Below, piece by piece: positions 27,926 through 37,572 of a stretch of 64,000 nucleotides of DNA (positions within the stretch are counted from its first letter, which is position 1; each line of letters begins with the position of its first letter). The notes under the pieces were generated by a model. It made no database searches. It was not told the DNA's origin and worked only from the letters and a program-made list of their open reading frames with translations. Made by a program: the position numbers and the translations under genes. This DNA comes from Streptosporangium oxazolinicum (GTDB lineage Bacteria > Actinomycetota > Actinomycetes > Streptosporangiales > Streptosporangiaceae), in contig NZ_BAABAQ010000002.1 of the NCBI RefSeq assembly GCF_039537505.1, forward strand, positions 744,001 to 808,000, written 5' to 3'.

Positions 27926-28169
27926 CGACCGTCCGCGAGGCACGGCCGGACGGCGACCTCCGTATCGCCCCGGCGGCGTGCCCACCACTACCGCGACCCG
28001 CGTGCCCCGCACGCGGGTCGCCGCGTGTCGGGACCCCCTGGGCCGTTCCACGGCCGAAAGCAGCGCCCGTCACCAAGCCCCCACATAGGGCAAACCACCA
28101 CACGACGCGCATCACCGGCTTGTTGGGCAGACTGGTCATGACTCACATGGATCGACCAGGCGAGGTGAC

Positions 28170-28874
28170 GTGGCGGCGCTCCGGGACGAAGAGGCGCGTC
28201 TCGGGGCTCCCCGGGCCGGGGAACCGCGCCCCGGACGTCGGGAATTCCTCGGACTGCCCAGCCTTCCCGACCTTCCTCGTAATCACGGCCCGCACAGACA
28301 CCGGAAGCAGGCCGCGGCGGCCGTGCTCCTGGGAACGTTCCTGCTGCTGAGCTCCTCCGCCTGGGTACCGACCCGGCCCGTCACCCCCAACCGGATCACC
28401 GCCATCGCGTACGCGATCGAGGCAGGACAGCACCAGCCCGGCTGGTCGGGCGGGGAGATCCCCTACTCCTGGGGCGGCGGCCACGACGACGACCCCGGCC
28501 CCTCCCTCGGTACCTGCCAGGGCTACCGGGGATCGATCCGGCCCTGCCCCGCCACCAGGACCCTCGGCCTCGACTGCTCCGGTCTCACCCGCTGGGTCTA
28601 CCACCTCGCCTACGGGCGCGACGTGCTGGGGCCGGGCAACACCGACGACCACGTCAGGCGGCTCAAGAGGATCCCCGCCTCGGCGGCCAGGCCGGGGGAT
28701 CTCGTTTTCTACGGCAAGGTCGGCAAGCGTAAAGTCAGGACCCACCACGTCGGCGTCTATGTCGGCCAGGGCAAGATGATCAATGCGCGGAGGACCGGGA
28801 CCGAGGTGCGAATCGATCGCGTCGCGGCCATCGACGACCTCGCCGGCTACTTCCGCTACGCGAAGCCCCTCTGA
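28170..28874 (+). CDS. NlpC/P60 family peptidoglycan hydrolase
   Basis: 234 aa from GTG with GAGGTG upstream. A basic N-terminal segment, one hydrophobic segment at about 48-65 (signal or anchor), then the NlpC/P60 domain: LDCSGLTRWVY (Cys136), THHVGVYVG (His193) and NARRTG. Predicted extracellular gamma-D-glutamyl peptide hydrolase acting on cell-wall stem peptides. The GlyGlyHisAspAspAsp stretch before the catalytic Cys is an insertion of unknown role. The start is uncertain because the N-terminal 45 residues are low complexity. Confidence 0.88.
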   Translation: MAALRDEEARLGAPRAGEPRPGRREFLGLPSLPDLPRNHGPHRHRKQAAAAVLLGTFLLLSSSAWVPTRPVTPNRITAIAYAIEAGQHQPGWSGGEIPYSWGGGHDDDPGPSLGTCQGYRGSIRPCPATRTLGLDCSGLTRWVYHLAYGRDVLGPGNTDDHVRRLKRIPASAARPGDLVFYGKVGKRKVRTHHVGVYVGQGKMINARRTGTEVRIDRVAAIDDLAGYFRYAKPL

Positions 28875-28925
28875 GGTCCCGCGAAAACGGCACAGCGGGA
28901 ACTCCCGCCGTTCACTAGGAGAGAT

Positions 28926-29762
28926 ATGCGTCTGGGCGTCATGTTCGACCGTGACCTTCCCCCCGAGTCACTCGTCCCCTTCTGCCGTCATCTGGAGACG
29001 ACCGAGGTGGACGACGTCTGGGTGGTGGAGGATCTCGGCTGGACCGGGGCCGTCTCGTCGGCGGCCACCGCGCTCGCCGTCACCGAGCGCCTCCGGGTGG
29101 GCATCGGGATCACCCCGGCGCCGCTGCGCAACCCGGCCCTGCTCGCCATGGAGCTGGGCAACCTGGCCAGGCTGCACCCGGGCAGGCTCGCGGCCGGTAT
29201 CGGGCACGGCGTCCAGGACTGGATGCGCCAGGTGGGCGCCCTCGCGCCCTCGCCGCTGGCACTGCTGGAGGAGACGATCACGGCGGTACGGGGGCTGCTG
29301 CGCGGCGAGACGGTCACCCTCCAGGGCAGGGCCGTACGGTTCGACGGGGTGAGCCTGGTGCATCCCCCCGCCGTCGTGCCGCCACTGCTGGCCGGGGTGG
29401 TACGGCCCCGCTCGCTGGAGCTGTCGGGACGGGTGGCGCAGGGCACGATCCTGCCCGAGGGGGTCGGCCCCCGGCAGATCGAGGAGGCCCTGAAGCTGAC
29501 CGGCGAGGATGATCACGAGATGGTGGTCTTCGTCCACCTCTACCTCGGCGACGACGCCTCGGTGGTCACCGGCCTGGCCGAGGACTCCGCCGGGTTCCTG
29601 AAGGTCGCCCCGGAGGAGGTCGTGATGGCGGTGGGCTCTCCCGAGGAGGCCGCCGACCGGATCAGGTCGCTGTGGGAGGCGGGTGCCCGTACGGTCGTGG
29701 TCCGCCCGTACGGACCGGACCCGCTGCCCCAGGTGGACCTGCTCCTGGAGCGGCTCCGCTAG
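28926..29762 (+). CDS. LLM-class flavin-dependent (F420-type) oxidoreductase
   Basis: 278 aa, ATG with TAGGAGAG just upstream. Luciferase-like TIM barrel: LRVGIGITPAPLRNP, LHPGRLAAGIGHG and the WMRQVGALAPSPL loop are typical of F420-using members. Reaction unknown. Ends 10 bp before the stop of the convergent membrane-protein gene. Confidence 0.87.
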   Translation: MRLGVMFDRDLPPESLVPFCRHLETTEVDDVWVVEDLGWTGAVSSAATALAVTERLRVGIGITPAPLRNPALLAMELGNLARLHPGRLAAGIGHGVQDWMRQVGALAPSPLALLEETITAVRGLLRGETVTLQGRAVRFDGVSLVHPPAVVPPLLAGVVRPRSLELSGRVAQGTILPEGVGPRQIEEALKLTGEDDHEMVVFVHLYLGDDASVVTGLAEDSAGFLKVAPEEVVMAVGSPEEAADRIRSLWEAGARTVVVRPYGPDPLPQVDLLLERLR

Positions 29763-29772
29763 GAGCTAGGAG

Positions 29773-31011
29773 CTAGGAGCGGTCGCCCCGGACACCGGTG
29801 AGGCGGCGCAGGACGTCCCACCAGAACGAGGCGCCGAACAGCAGCGCGACCATGGTGAGCAGGTAGCCGGGCCAGTGCCCGGGAGTGATCAGCCGGTCCC
29901 ACCACGCTCCGCCGTTCCAGTGGAAGGACGGGTCATCGGCGGAGCCGTCGGGCGGGATCGTGATGCTCACGATCGAGTGGTCGAAGATCTTGACCAGCGC
30001 CGGGGAGCTGAGGGACTCGGTCACGCACTGGTACGGCTCGGCGAGACCGATCTCGCCACCGGCGCACTTGTCCTTGAGCGCGGCGTACCCGTCCCCGCCG
30101 CCGCCCGCGATGGCGCTCACCCCCGCGCGGTAGGCGTTGTCGCGCAGCAGGGTCTTGCCGTACTCCAGCGCGTCCATGCTGAACGCCAGCGTCAGCACCA
30201 CGCCCAGCGCGAACACCACCCACTTCACGTAGCGGGCGTAGAGCGTGGACAGGCGCTGCATCTCCCCGTTGAACCAGTCCTCGACGCCCTTGCGGAACCT
30301 CGGCAGGTCCCGCTGTGCGCCCTCCCAGACGCCCTTGAGATGGCCCGCGAGGGGACTGTTGATCGCCTCCAGCTTGGCGAGCAGGCCCTCGATCCCGCCC
30401 TCCTCGGCGGCGACCAGCTCCATCACCGCGCCGGAGAACCGCTCGGGCGGGATATTGGCGATGCTGGTACGGGCGCCCTTGGGGTGGTCGATCTCCTGGA
30501 GCCGCTCGTACAGCCGCGCGGTCATGTCGACCGGCGGCACCGGCCTCTCGGCGGGGCCATCGTCCACCGAGGAACCGGAAGAACCGGACGCTTCAGACGC
30601 GTCAGGAGATCCGGGGGAGCCGAGGGGTCCGCCGGTGCCCGCCTCCTCGACGATCTCCTCCGAGACCCTCTCCCCCGCCTCCCTGGCCTCCTCCGCGGCC
30701 AGGATGGTGGCGGGATCGACCCGCATCGGCTCGACCACCGAGGGCGCGGGGTCGGGACTGTGCACCGGTCGCGGATCGTCCTTGGAGAAGGGCAGTTTCG
30801 CGAAGACGTCGGCTATCTTCGACGGGATCCACGACCTGCCGTCCCCGGAGCCGTCCAGGGTGTCCCTGAGGTAGGCCCACAGGAACTTGCTGCGGATCCC
30901 GAGCAGCCGGACGAAGGCCTCGTTGATCCCGCTCACCAGGAGCGACAGGAGCAGGAAGGCCAGGATCAGGCCGATGGCCAGATCAATGTAAACGGATATC
31001 AAAAGGATCAC
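29773..31011 (-). CDS. Hypothetical membrane protein
   Basis: 412 aa, GTG start. One TM segment at about 4-28, a long soluble region to about 265 with an acidic/Ser-Pro-rich linker around 95-165, TM2 at about 267-284, a loop with two Cys 14 apart (DKC...YQC) that may be disulfide-bonded, and TM3 at about 378-397. No family recognised. The layout suggests a cytoplasmic regulatory region between membrane anchors and one extracytoplasmic loop. Confidence 0.75.
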   Translation of the reverse strand: MILLISVYIDLAIGLILAFLLLSLLVSGINEAFVRLLGIRSKFLWAYLRDTLDGSGDGRSWIPSKIADVFAKLPFSKDDPRPVHSPDPAPSVVEPMRVDPATILAAEEAREAGERVSEEIVEEAGTGGPLGSPGSPDASEASGSSGSSVDDGPAERPVPPVDMTARLYERLQEIDHPKGARTSIANIPPERFSGAVMELVAAEEGGIEGLLAKLEAINSPLAGHLKGVWEGAQRDLPRFRKGVEDWFNGEMQRLSTLYARYVKWVVFALGVVLTLAFSMDALEYGKTLLRDNAYRAGVSAIAGGGGDGYAALKDKCAGGEIGLAEPYQCVTESLSSPALVKIFDHSIVSITIPPDGSADDPSFHWNGGAWWDRLITPGHWPGYLLTMVALLFGASFWWDVLRRLTGVRGDRS

Positions 31012-31078
31012 CCGGACCGTTGATACACGCCCGCCCCCGGCGACGCAACGCGATCACTCAAAACAGGTCGGTTTTCGT

Positions 31079-31124
31079 GACCCGGAGAGCACACGAACGA
31101 GGACCCGGAGAGCACACGGACGAA
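31079..31124 (+). repeat. Two-copy 23-bp tandem repeat
   Basis: gacccggagagcacacg at 31079-31095 and 31102-31118, followed by similar bases, in the 256-bp gap between the membrane protein gene and glnE. No gene seen in this gap. Confidence 0.7.
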
Positions 31125-31267
31125 CGGGTGGCCCCTCCGGCGCGGGCCGGCTCCCCACGCGCCGCGCCGGGCGAGCCGGCCTCCCGGAGGGACCGGCCCC
31201 CGGCGAGGAACCGGCCGCCCCCGAAGCCCGGAACTCTTCCGAGAACCCTCCCGGAAACCAGACCGGA

Positions 31268-34200
31268 TCAGTCCTCGTAGAAGACGCGTTCCACGACCCG
31301 GCGGGCGCGGCGGGTGGCGCGGCGGTAGTCGTCCACGAAGTCCGACGCGCCGTCGGGCGGGTAGCCGAGGGCCTGGGCGATGAGCGTGCGCTCGCGGGCG
31401 TCCACCGGGATCGTGTCGGAGGCGCGGCCCCTCACCGCGACGATGGCGTCGCGGATGCGCGAGGCGAACCGCCATGCCTCGGCGAGCACGGCCTCGTCGG
31501 CCTCCGACAGCAGATCCTCCGTGACCGCCGCGCTCAGCGCCTCCAGGGTGCGGGTGGTACGCAGCGAGGGCCGCATCCCCGCGTGGCGGAGCTGGATCAG
31601 CTGGGCCACCCACTCCACGTCGGACAGCCCGCCGGGGCCGAGCTTGGTGTGCAGGGCGGGATCGACCCCGCGCGGGAGGCGTTCGGCCTCCATCCTGGCC
31701 TTGAGCCTGCGGATCTCCAGCACGGCCGAGTCGGAGAGGCCCCCCTCCGGATAGCGCAGCGGGTCGGCCAGGTGCAGCAGCCCGACGCCGAGCTCGGCGT
31801 CCCCCGCGGAGAAGCGGGCGCGCAGCAGCGCCTGCGACTCCCACGGCGACGACCACCGCTCGTAGTAGGCGGCGTAGGAGGCCAGGGTGCGGACCAGCGG
31901 CCCCGCCTTGCCCTCGGGACGCAGGCCGGGGTCGATGAGCAGCGGCGGGTCGGGGGCGGGCAGGGCCAGCAGGCGGCGCAGCTCGTTGGCCACCTCGAAC
32001 GCCGTCTCGGTGGCCTCGCGCTCCGGCACGCCCTCCAGCGGCGAGTGCACGAACATCACGTCGGCGTCGCTGCCGTACGAGGACTCGACCCCGCCCAGGC
32101 GGCCCATCGCGATCACCGCGAACCTCGTGCCCAGCGAGGTGCGGCGCTCCATCTCGACCTTGTCGATGGCGGCGTCGAGCGCGGCCTGGATCGTCACGTC
32201 GTTGAGCCCGGACAGCGTCTGGCCGACCTCCTCGATGCCGATGATGCCGGAGAGGTCGGCGACGGCCGTGCGGAACAGCTCCCTGCGGCGCAGCGCCCGG
32301 ACCGCGGCCACCGCGCCCTCGGCGTCCCCGGGGTGGCGGGCGACCACGGTCCGCGCCTCGGACAGCAGCGCCTCGACGGGCCTGGAGGCCAGCTCCGTGT
32401 CCGAACCGAGCATCGCGACCGCCTCGGGGGCGTTCATCAGCAGCCCCGTCACGTAGCGGCTGGTACCGAGCATCCTGGCCAGGCGCGACGCCACGGCGGT
32501 CTCGTCGCGGAGCAGCCGCAGGTACCAGGGGGTGGAGCCGAGCTTGTCGGAGACCTGGCGGAAGCCGAGCAGACCGGCGTCGGGGTCGGGGGCGTCGGCG
32601 AACCAGCCGAGCATGACCGGCAGCAGGGTCCGCTGGATCGCGGCGCGGCGGGAGACCCCGGTGGTCAGCGCGCTGATGTGGCGCAGCGCCCCGCTCGGGT
32701 CGGCGTAACCGAGCGCCTCCAGGCGGGCCTTGGCCGCGGCCGTGGAGAGCCGGTCCTCCGACTCGGGCAGCCGGGCCACGGCCTGCAGCAGCGGCCGGTA
32801 GAACAGCTTCTCGTGCAGGCGCCTGGCCTCCATCGCGTGCCGCCGCCACCGGGTGGTGAACTCCCCCACCGGGTCGGCGGTCATGCCCAGGCTCCGGCCG
32901 AGGCGGCGCAGGTCGGCGTTGCCCTCGGGCACCACATGCGTGCGGCGGAGCCGGTGCAGCTGGATCAGGTGCTCGACCTGGCGCAGGAAGGTGTACGCCT
33001 CGGCGAGGGCCTTGGCGTCGTCCCTGCCCACGTAGCCGCCGCGCGAGAGGGCGCCGAGCGCGGGGAGCGTGGCGCGGCGGCGCAACAGCGGGTCGAGGCG
33101 ACCGTGGACGAGCTGGAGCAGCTGCACCGCGAACTCGATGTCGCGCAGCCCGCCGGGTCCGAGCTTCAGCTGACGGTCGGCCTCGCCGCTGCGCACGTGG
33201 GCCTCCACCCGGCGGCGCATCGCCTGGACGTCCTCGACGAACTTGTCGCGGGTGGCGGCCTGCCAGACCATCTCGTTCATCGCGGCGACGTACTGCTGGC
33301 CGAGTTCGGCGTCGCCCGCGACCGGCCTCGCCTTCAGCAGGGCCTGGAACTCCCAGGTCTTGGCCCAGCGCCGGTAGTAGGCGAGGTGGCTGGCGAGGGT
33401 GCGGACCAGCGGCCCGGCCTTGCCCTCGGGGCGCAGCGCCGCGTCGACCTCCCACAGCGCGCCCTCCGGGGTGCTGGTCGAGCAGGCGCGCATCATGCCC
33501 TGAGCCAGCCGGGTGGCGAGCTTGATGGCCTCGTGCTCGTCGAGAGAAACGTCAGAGCCGTCGGGGCCCTCGCGCGACTCGGCCACGAAGATGACGTCGA
33601 CGTCGCTGATGTAGTTGAGCTCGCGTGCCCCGCACTTGCCCATGCCGATGACGGCGAGCCGTACCGCCCCCGCCTCCGGGTGCTCGGACCTGGCGATGGC
33701 GAGTCCCGCCTCCAGGGCGGCTCCGGCCAGGTCGGACAGCTCGGCGGTCACCCCGGACAGCGAGACGACCCCGGTGACGTCACGGGCGGCGAGGTGGAGC
33801 AGGCGCCCCCGGTAGGCGGCGCGCAGCGCCGACAGGGTGGCGGTGGAGGCGTCGGCCGCCCTCGGCTCGGAATCGTCCGGCTCGGCGCCGACCGCGAGCA
33901 GCAGCTCCGAGCGGAGTTCCTCCTCGCTCGGGCGGTCCACGGCCAACGCCCCGCCGAGCATGCGCCAGTGGTCCGGGTGCCTGACGACGTGGTCGCCGAG
34001 TGCGGCGCTGACGCCGAAGACGCCGAGCAGCCGCTCGCGCAGGCCGGGGTCGGCGCGGAGCGCCCCAAGGACGCTGGGATCCTGCTCGGCGAGCCGGTTC
34101 AGCGAGGTGAGCGCCAGGTCGGGATCGGCCGCGGCGACCAGCGAGGTCAGCAGGTCGATGTCGCCGACGGCCTCCGGCCCCAGCTCGTCGAGCAGCCGCT

Positions 34201-34306
34201 CGGCCCTGGCCCCGTCGGCGAAGCCGAGTCTCGCCAGGCGTCCGGCCGTCGTCTGCATCCGGGGCACGGTTTCCACCGACCCTCCATGGTCCTCGATCAC
34301 AAGCAC
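31268..34306 (-). CDS. glnE: Bifunctional glutamine synthetase adenylyltransferase/deadenylyltransferase GlnE
   Basis: 1012 aa, normal length. GTG start with GAGGAAGGG upstream. It has two nucleotidyltransferase domains: the N-terminal deadenylylating one with GKCGARELNYISDVDVIF (about 220-240) and the C-terminal adenylylating one with GRLGGVESSYGSDADVMF (about 735-755), joined by helical regions. It modifies the catalytic Tyr loop of GlnA-type glutamine synthetase in response to PII/glutamine in other bacteria. Clustering with a GATase and a glutamine synthetase fits the actinobacterial nitrogen locus. Confidence 0.97.
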   Translation of the reverse strand: MLVIEDHGGSVETVPRMQTTAGRLARLGFADGARAERLLDELGPEAVGDIDLLTSLVAAADPDLALTSLNRLAEQDPSVLGALRADPGLRERLLGVFGVSAALGDHVVRHPDHWRMLGGALAVDRPSEEELRSELLLAVGAEPDDSEPRAADASTATLSALRAAYRGRLLHLAARDVTGVVSLSGVTAELSDLAGAALEAGLAIARSEHPEAGAVRLAVIGMGKCGARELNYISDVDVIFVAESREGPDGSDVSLDEHEAIKLATRLAQGMMRACSTSTPEGALWEVDAALRPEGKAGPLVRTLASHLAYYRRWAKTWEFQALLKARPVAGDAELGQQYVAAMNEMVWQAATRDKFVEDVQAMRRRVEAHVRSGEADRQLKLGPGGLRDIEFAVQLLQLVHGRLDPLLRRRATLPALGALSRGGYVGRDDAKALAEAYTFLRQVEHLIQLHRLRRTHVVPEGNADLRRLGRSLGMTADPVGEFTTRWRRHAMEARRLHEKLFYRPLLQAVARLPESEDRLSTAAAKARLEALGYADPSGALRHISALTTGVSRRAAIQRTLLPVMLGWFADAPDPDAGLLGFRQVSDKLGSTPWYLRLLRDETAVASRLARMLGTSRYVTGLLMNAPEAVAMLGSDTELASRPVEALLSEARTVVARHPGDAEGAVAAVRALRRRELFRTAVADLSGIIGIEEVGQTLSGLNDVTIQAALDAAIDKVEMERRTSLGTRFAVIAMGRLGGVESSYGSDADVMFVHSPLEGVPEREATETAFEVANELRRLLALPAPDPPLLIDPGLRPEGKAGPLVRTLASYAAYYERWSSPWESQALLRARFSAGDAELGVGLLHLADPLRYPEGGLSDSAVLEIRRLKARMEAERLPRGVDPALHTKLGPGGLSDVEWVAQLIQLRHAGMRPSLRTTRTLEALSAAVTEDLLSEADEAVLAEAWRFASRIRDAIVAVRGRASDTIPVDARERTLIAQALGYPPDGASDFVDDYRRATRRARRVVERVFYED

Positions 34307-34520
34307 GGGTGCCCTTCCTCAATCCCTACCCCGAGCGATCAAAGGTGCACGCCCCCCACGGTCGCATGGGCCTCGGTCCCCCCAATGGGCGGGGGGTATC
34401 GGCGTGAACCGCCTTCGTATCCCCACCCTGGCTCGCGTCCCAGGCGTTCGGAGCGTCGCCGCACAGGTTAATCCCGAAACTGTGCGGCGTCGTTAGCGGA
34501 TTCGGACCGTAATCGCGCGG

Positions 34521-35231
34521 TCACGCGGTTTGGACGGCGGTGACGGCGGCGGCGAAACGCTCGGCGAGCGGCCTCCACGCGGCGACCAGGCCGTCCTCGG
34601 CCTCCTTCGCCCGCGCGTTGAGCTCCTCCACCGAGTGGCCCAGGCCGGTCAGGGTGTCGGCCGATCCGGCCGTCCAGCCGGCGAAGATCTCCGGGGTGGC
34701 CTCGGGGTGGAACTGCACCGCCCAGGCGTTCTCCCCCAGCCGGTAGGCCTGGTTGGGGTACGGGTCCCCGGTGGCCAGCGGCACCGCGCCCGGGGGGAGT
34801 TCGGTGATCGCGTCGCGGTGGTACTGCACGGCGGGAGAGGGGCCGAGGCCGGTGAACAGCGGATCCGCTCCGGCGGCGGCGAGGGGGACGACCTCGGTCA
34901 CGCCGACCTCCAGCCCGTGCTCCCCGCGCCCGACGGCCCCGCCGCAGGCGAGCGCCATGAGCTGTGCCCCCAGGCAGATCCCCAGGGTCGGCACGCCCTC
35001 CTCGACGCAGACGCGGATCAGGTCACGGGTGGCGGGCAGCCAGGAACACCTCTCGTCCTCCCAGGCCGCCGCCTCGCCGCCGAGGACGATCAGCCCTCCG
35101 GTGACCCGCTCGGGCACGGACTCGCCCAGGTAGGGCCGGACGACCTCGCAGACGGCTCCGGCCCCGGACAGCCATCCGGCGAGGAATCCGAGCCCCGCGT
35201 CGGCCTCGTGCTCGATGACGGTAATCCTCAT
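34521..35231 (-). CDS. Class I glutamine amidotransferase (GATase1)
   Basis: 236 aa. GICLGAQL nucleophile elbow with Cys86, and FHPE with His175 and Glu177 complete the triad. No fused synthase domain, so it is either a free glutamine/gamma-glutamyl hydrolase or donates ammonia to a separate partner. Relatives near glnA-type genes act on gamma-glutamyl amines; that role is inference. Shares the nitrogen locus with glnE, 214 bp away, in the same direction. Confidence 0.9.
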   Translation of the reverse strand: MRITVIEHEADAGLGFLAGWLSGAGAVCEVVRPYLGESVPERVTGGLIVLGGEAAAWEDERCSWLPATRDLIRVCVEEGVPTLGICLGAQLMALACGGAVGRGEHGLEVGVTEVVPLAAAGADPLFTGLGPSPAVQYHRDAITELPPGAVPLATGDPYPNQAYRLGENAWAVQFHPEATPEIFAGWTAGSADTLTGLGHSVEELNARAKEAEDGLVAAWRPLAERFAAAVTAVQTA

Positions 35232-35400
35232 AGGGTAATTATGAGCTGATATGCATACAGAACGGTCACAGCCGGAGGGGTACTACGAGACCGCCACCCT
35301 TCATGTCGGCCACGGACATTGACCTCGGACGCGAGCACCCGCCACCGTGGCATCGGTCCCGCCGGAACCGGAGGCGGGGCTCCATGCCCGAGGAGAACCG

Positions 35401-36264
35401 ATGAACCCCGTCCTGAGTGACGTCGAGGTCCCCGGCGGCGCGCTGCGCGTCGCCCGCTTCGGCACCGGGCCCCGCGTGGTCGTCGCGGTGCACGGCATCA
35501 CCGCCTCGCTCATGGCCTGGGCAGGCGTCGCCCGCAGGCTCCCCGCCGAGTGGTCGCTGGTCGCGATGGACCTGCGGGGCCGCGGCCACAGCGCCGACCT
35601 TCCCGGCCCGTACGGCCTGGCCGGGCACGCCGAGGACGTGAACCTCGTCGCCCGGTCGGCAGGCGCCGAGTCCGGCATCGTGCTCACCGGTCACTCGATG
35701 GGCGCCTACGTCGCGGCCCTCGCCGCGGCGGGGCACGACTACGCCAGGGTGGTGCTGATCGACGGCGGGCTCCCGCTGCCGCTACCCCCGGGCGCCGACC
35801 CCGACGCGGTCATGGAGGCCACGCTCGGCCCGGCCCTCGCCCGGCTGGACCGGACCTTCCCGGACGTCGGCGCGTACGTGGACTTCTTCAAGGCCCACCC
35901 CGCCTTCGCCGAGGCGTGGACCGAGGAGGCGGAGGAGTACGTCCGCTACGACGCGTCGGGACCTCGGGGGGCGGTGCGCTCGCGGGCGCGCCGGGAAGCG
36001 GTCCGCGAGGACGGCCGGTGGCTGCTCACCGAGGGGGAGGCGGTCGGCGCCGCGCTGCGCGCGATCACCTCTCCCCTGTCGCTGCTGCGCGCCCCGCGCG
36101 GACTGCTGAACCAGCCTGTCGGCATGCTGCCCGACGAGCTGGCCGCCGCGTGGGCCAGGCGGCTACCCGCGCTGGAGGACGAGGTGGTCGACGACTGCAA
36201 CCATTACACGATCCTCTTCGAGGACCGCTGCGCCTCGCTGGTCGCCGGGCACCTCTCCCGCTGA
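35401..36264 (+). CDS. Alpha/beta hydrolase
   Basis: 287 aa from ATG 35401 with GAGGAGAA 5 nt upstream. HG oxyanion motif at 31-32, nucleophile GHSMG (Ser99), and a C-terminal His268 in NHYTIL give a complete hydrolase fold. No lid insert specific to a known substrate class. Divergent from the GATase gene across a 169-bp gap that must hold both promoters. Confidence 0.9.
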   Translation: MNPVLSDVEVPGGALRVARFGTGPRVVVAVHGITASLMAWAGVARRLPAEWSLVAMDLRGRGHSADLPGPYGLAGHAEDVNLVARSAGAESGIVLTGHSMGAYVAALAAAGHDYARVVLIDGGLPLPLPPGADPDAVMEATLGPALARLDRTFPDVGAYVDFFKAHPAFAEAWTEEAEEYVRYDASGPRGAVRSRARREAVREDGRWLLTEGEAVGAALRAITSPLSLLRAPRGLLNQPVGMLPDELAAAWARRLPALEDEVVDDCNHYTILFEDRCASLVAGHLSR

Positions 36265-36323
36265 GCCCACCGAGCCCCGCTGAGGACCCGGCGGCGACCC
36301 GCGCCACCCGGGGCCGGGTCACC

Positions 36324-36464
36324 ACCGTACGGAACGCGAGAAGCCCCTGGACCGGACGCGCGGGTCGGCCGGTCCGGGCGGGAGTGATCCAGACCGTACG
36401 GAACGCGAGAGGCGCGCCCCGTGGATCGGACGCTGGTCAGCCGGCCTGGGCGGGGGTGATCCAG
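36324..36464. repeat. Imperfect tandem duplication of a gene 3' end
   Basis: Two units of about 70 bp (36324-36392 and 36393-36464), each beginning accgtacggaacgcgag and ending gtgatccag. The second contains the last codons and stop of the hotdog-fold gene; in the first copy the stop triplet reads CGA instead of TGA. Confidence 0.75.
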
Positions 36465-37171
36465 GTGGCCTTGGCGGCGGCGACCAGGGTGCCGTCGGCC
36501 TCGTAGACGGCGCTCTCGCCGAAGAGCTTGCGGCCCTCGCGGCCGGTGGCGCGGGCGACGACGGAGTAGGCGCCGCCGGGGTAGACCCGGCGGTGGATCC
36601 GCGCGGTCAGGCGGCCGAGCAGGGCGAACTCGCCGGGCTTGAAATGCGCCCAGCCGGTGGGGCAGTCGAGGGCGGCCCAGACGATCGCGTCGGGGACGGT
36701 GCCGTCCTCGTCGGTGATGGTCATCGGGACCCGCCAGCCGGCGGCGATCAGGTCGGTGCCGGGCACCGGGCCGGGGAAGATCCGCAGGCCGTCGCCGGGG
36801 CCGCGCAGGCCGCACGCGAAGCAACCGGGGAAGGCGTGCCCGGTGAGACCGGCGAAGCCGCCCTCGGCCCGCGCGGCCTCGTTGAAGGGCACGAAGTCCG
36901 GGACGTCGAGCTCCTCGGCGACCGTGATGGCCTCGACGAGGAGCCGCTCACCGTGGGTGAGGGTCGCGGTGTTGGCGAGGTGGCGCAGGGACAGCTCGGT
37001 GTCCAGTGGCGTCGGTGCGTGCAGGGTGACCTCGACGGCCGAGTCGTGCCGGGCGCCGTGCAACGCCTCGGAGACCGTACCCGCGATCCAGCCTCCGTTC
37101 GCGGCCCCCTCGGGACCACGGAAACGCGCCGGAACGGTCAGCACGGTCTGCAGCTCGGACGTCGTCGTCAT
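36437..37171 (-). CDS. Hotdog-fold thioesterase-like protein
   Basis: 244 aa, ATG with AGGAGGT 5 nt upstream. It shows a double-hotdog pattern with GHAFPGCFACG (111-121) between the halves, the Cys motif typical of this actinobacterial acyl-CoA thioesterase-like family. Residues for catalysis are not certain. Its 3' end has been duplicated just downstream. Confidence 0.75.
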   Translation of the reverse strand: MTTTSELQTVLTVPARFRGPEGAANGGWIAGTVSEALHGARHDSAVEVTLHAPTPLDTELSLRHLANTATLTHGERLLVEAITVAEELDVPDFVPFNEAARAEGGFAGLTGHAFPGCFACGLRGPGDGLRIFPGPVPGTDLIAAGWRVPMTITDEDGTVPDAIVWAALDCPTGWAHFKPGEFALLGRLTARIHRRVYPGGAYSVVARATGREGRKLFGESAVYEADGTLVAAAKATWITPAQAG

Positions 37172-37572
37172 GCCGCACCTCCTGTCGCCTTTATGGCGAT
37201 CAATCCTCAGAAATCACGTTAATGGGACCGATCGATTTTATCGGACTGCTTGTACATACAGCCAACTCGAGATCGATGACGCCCTTATTAGCCGCAGGTA
37301 ACGCCGGTATGACGTTCGGCGGGCGGCCGTGGATTACCCGCCACGGCAACTCGTCACCCGCGTCACCCCGATCACCTGGGTCACTCGGGTCACGAGACCC
37401 GGCACCCGGCACGACCGCCACCGGCCGCGTACGCCCATAGCCTGGCCGGGTGTGCGAGGAGCCGGGCGTGACCACCGGCCCCAGAGCGCGCGGCCCTCGC
37501 GGGCACGGCGGGCGCCCCGGAGGCCCGCCGTGCCTGCGGAGGCCCGCGCCTGCCCGTGAAACCGCGCGGCGG
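37172..37572. other. Intergenic region, no gene
   Basis: 401 bp between glnA2 and the hotdog gene. It contains the glnA2 terminator (37502-37534), a run of short gtcac repeats around 37340-37400, and a less GC-rich stretch with a minus-strand TAAAAT (37235-37240) that could be the -10 of the hotdog gene. I see no coding sequence. Confidence 0.6.
37502..37534 (-). terminator. Terminator downstream of glnA2
   Basis: ggcacggcggg (37502-37512) and cccgccgtgcc (37524-37534) form an 11-bp perfect stem with an 11-nt loop, about 40 bp past the glnA2 stop. Confidence 0.7.

Noticed and set aside
31583..34471. 962-codon plus-strand frame opposite glnE
   Set aside because: Antisense shadow of an unmistakable glnE with no protein-like composition.
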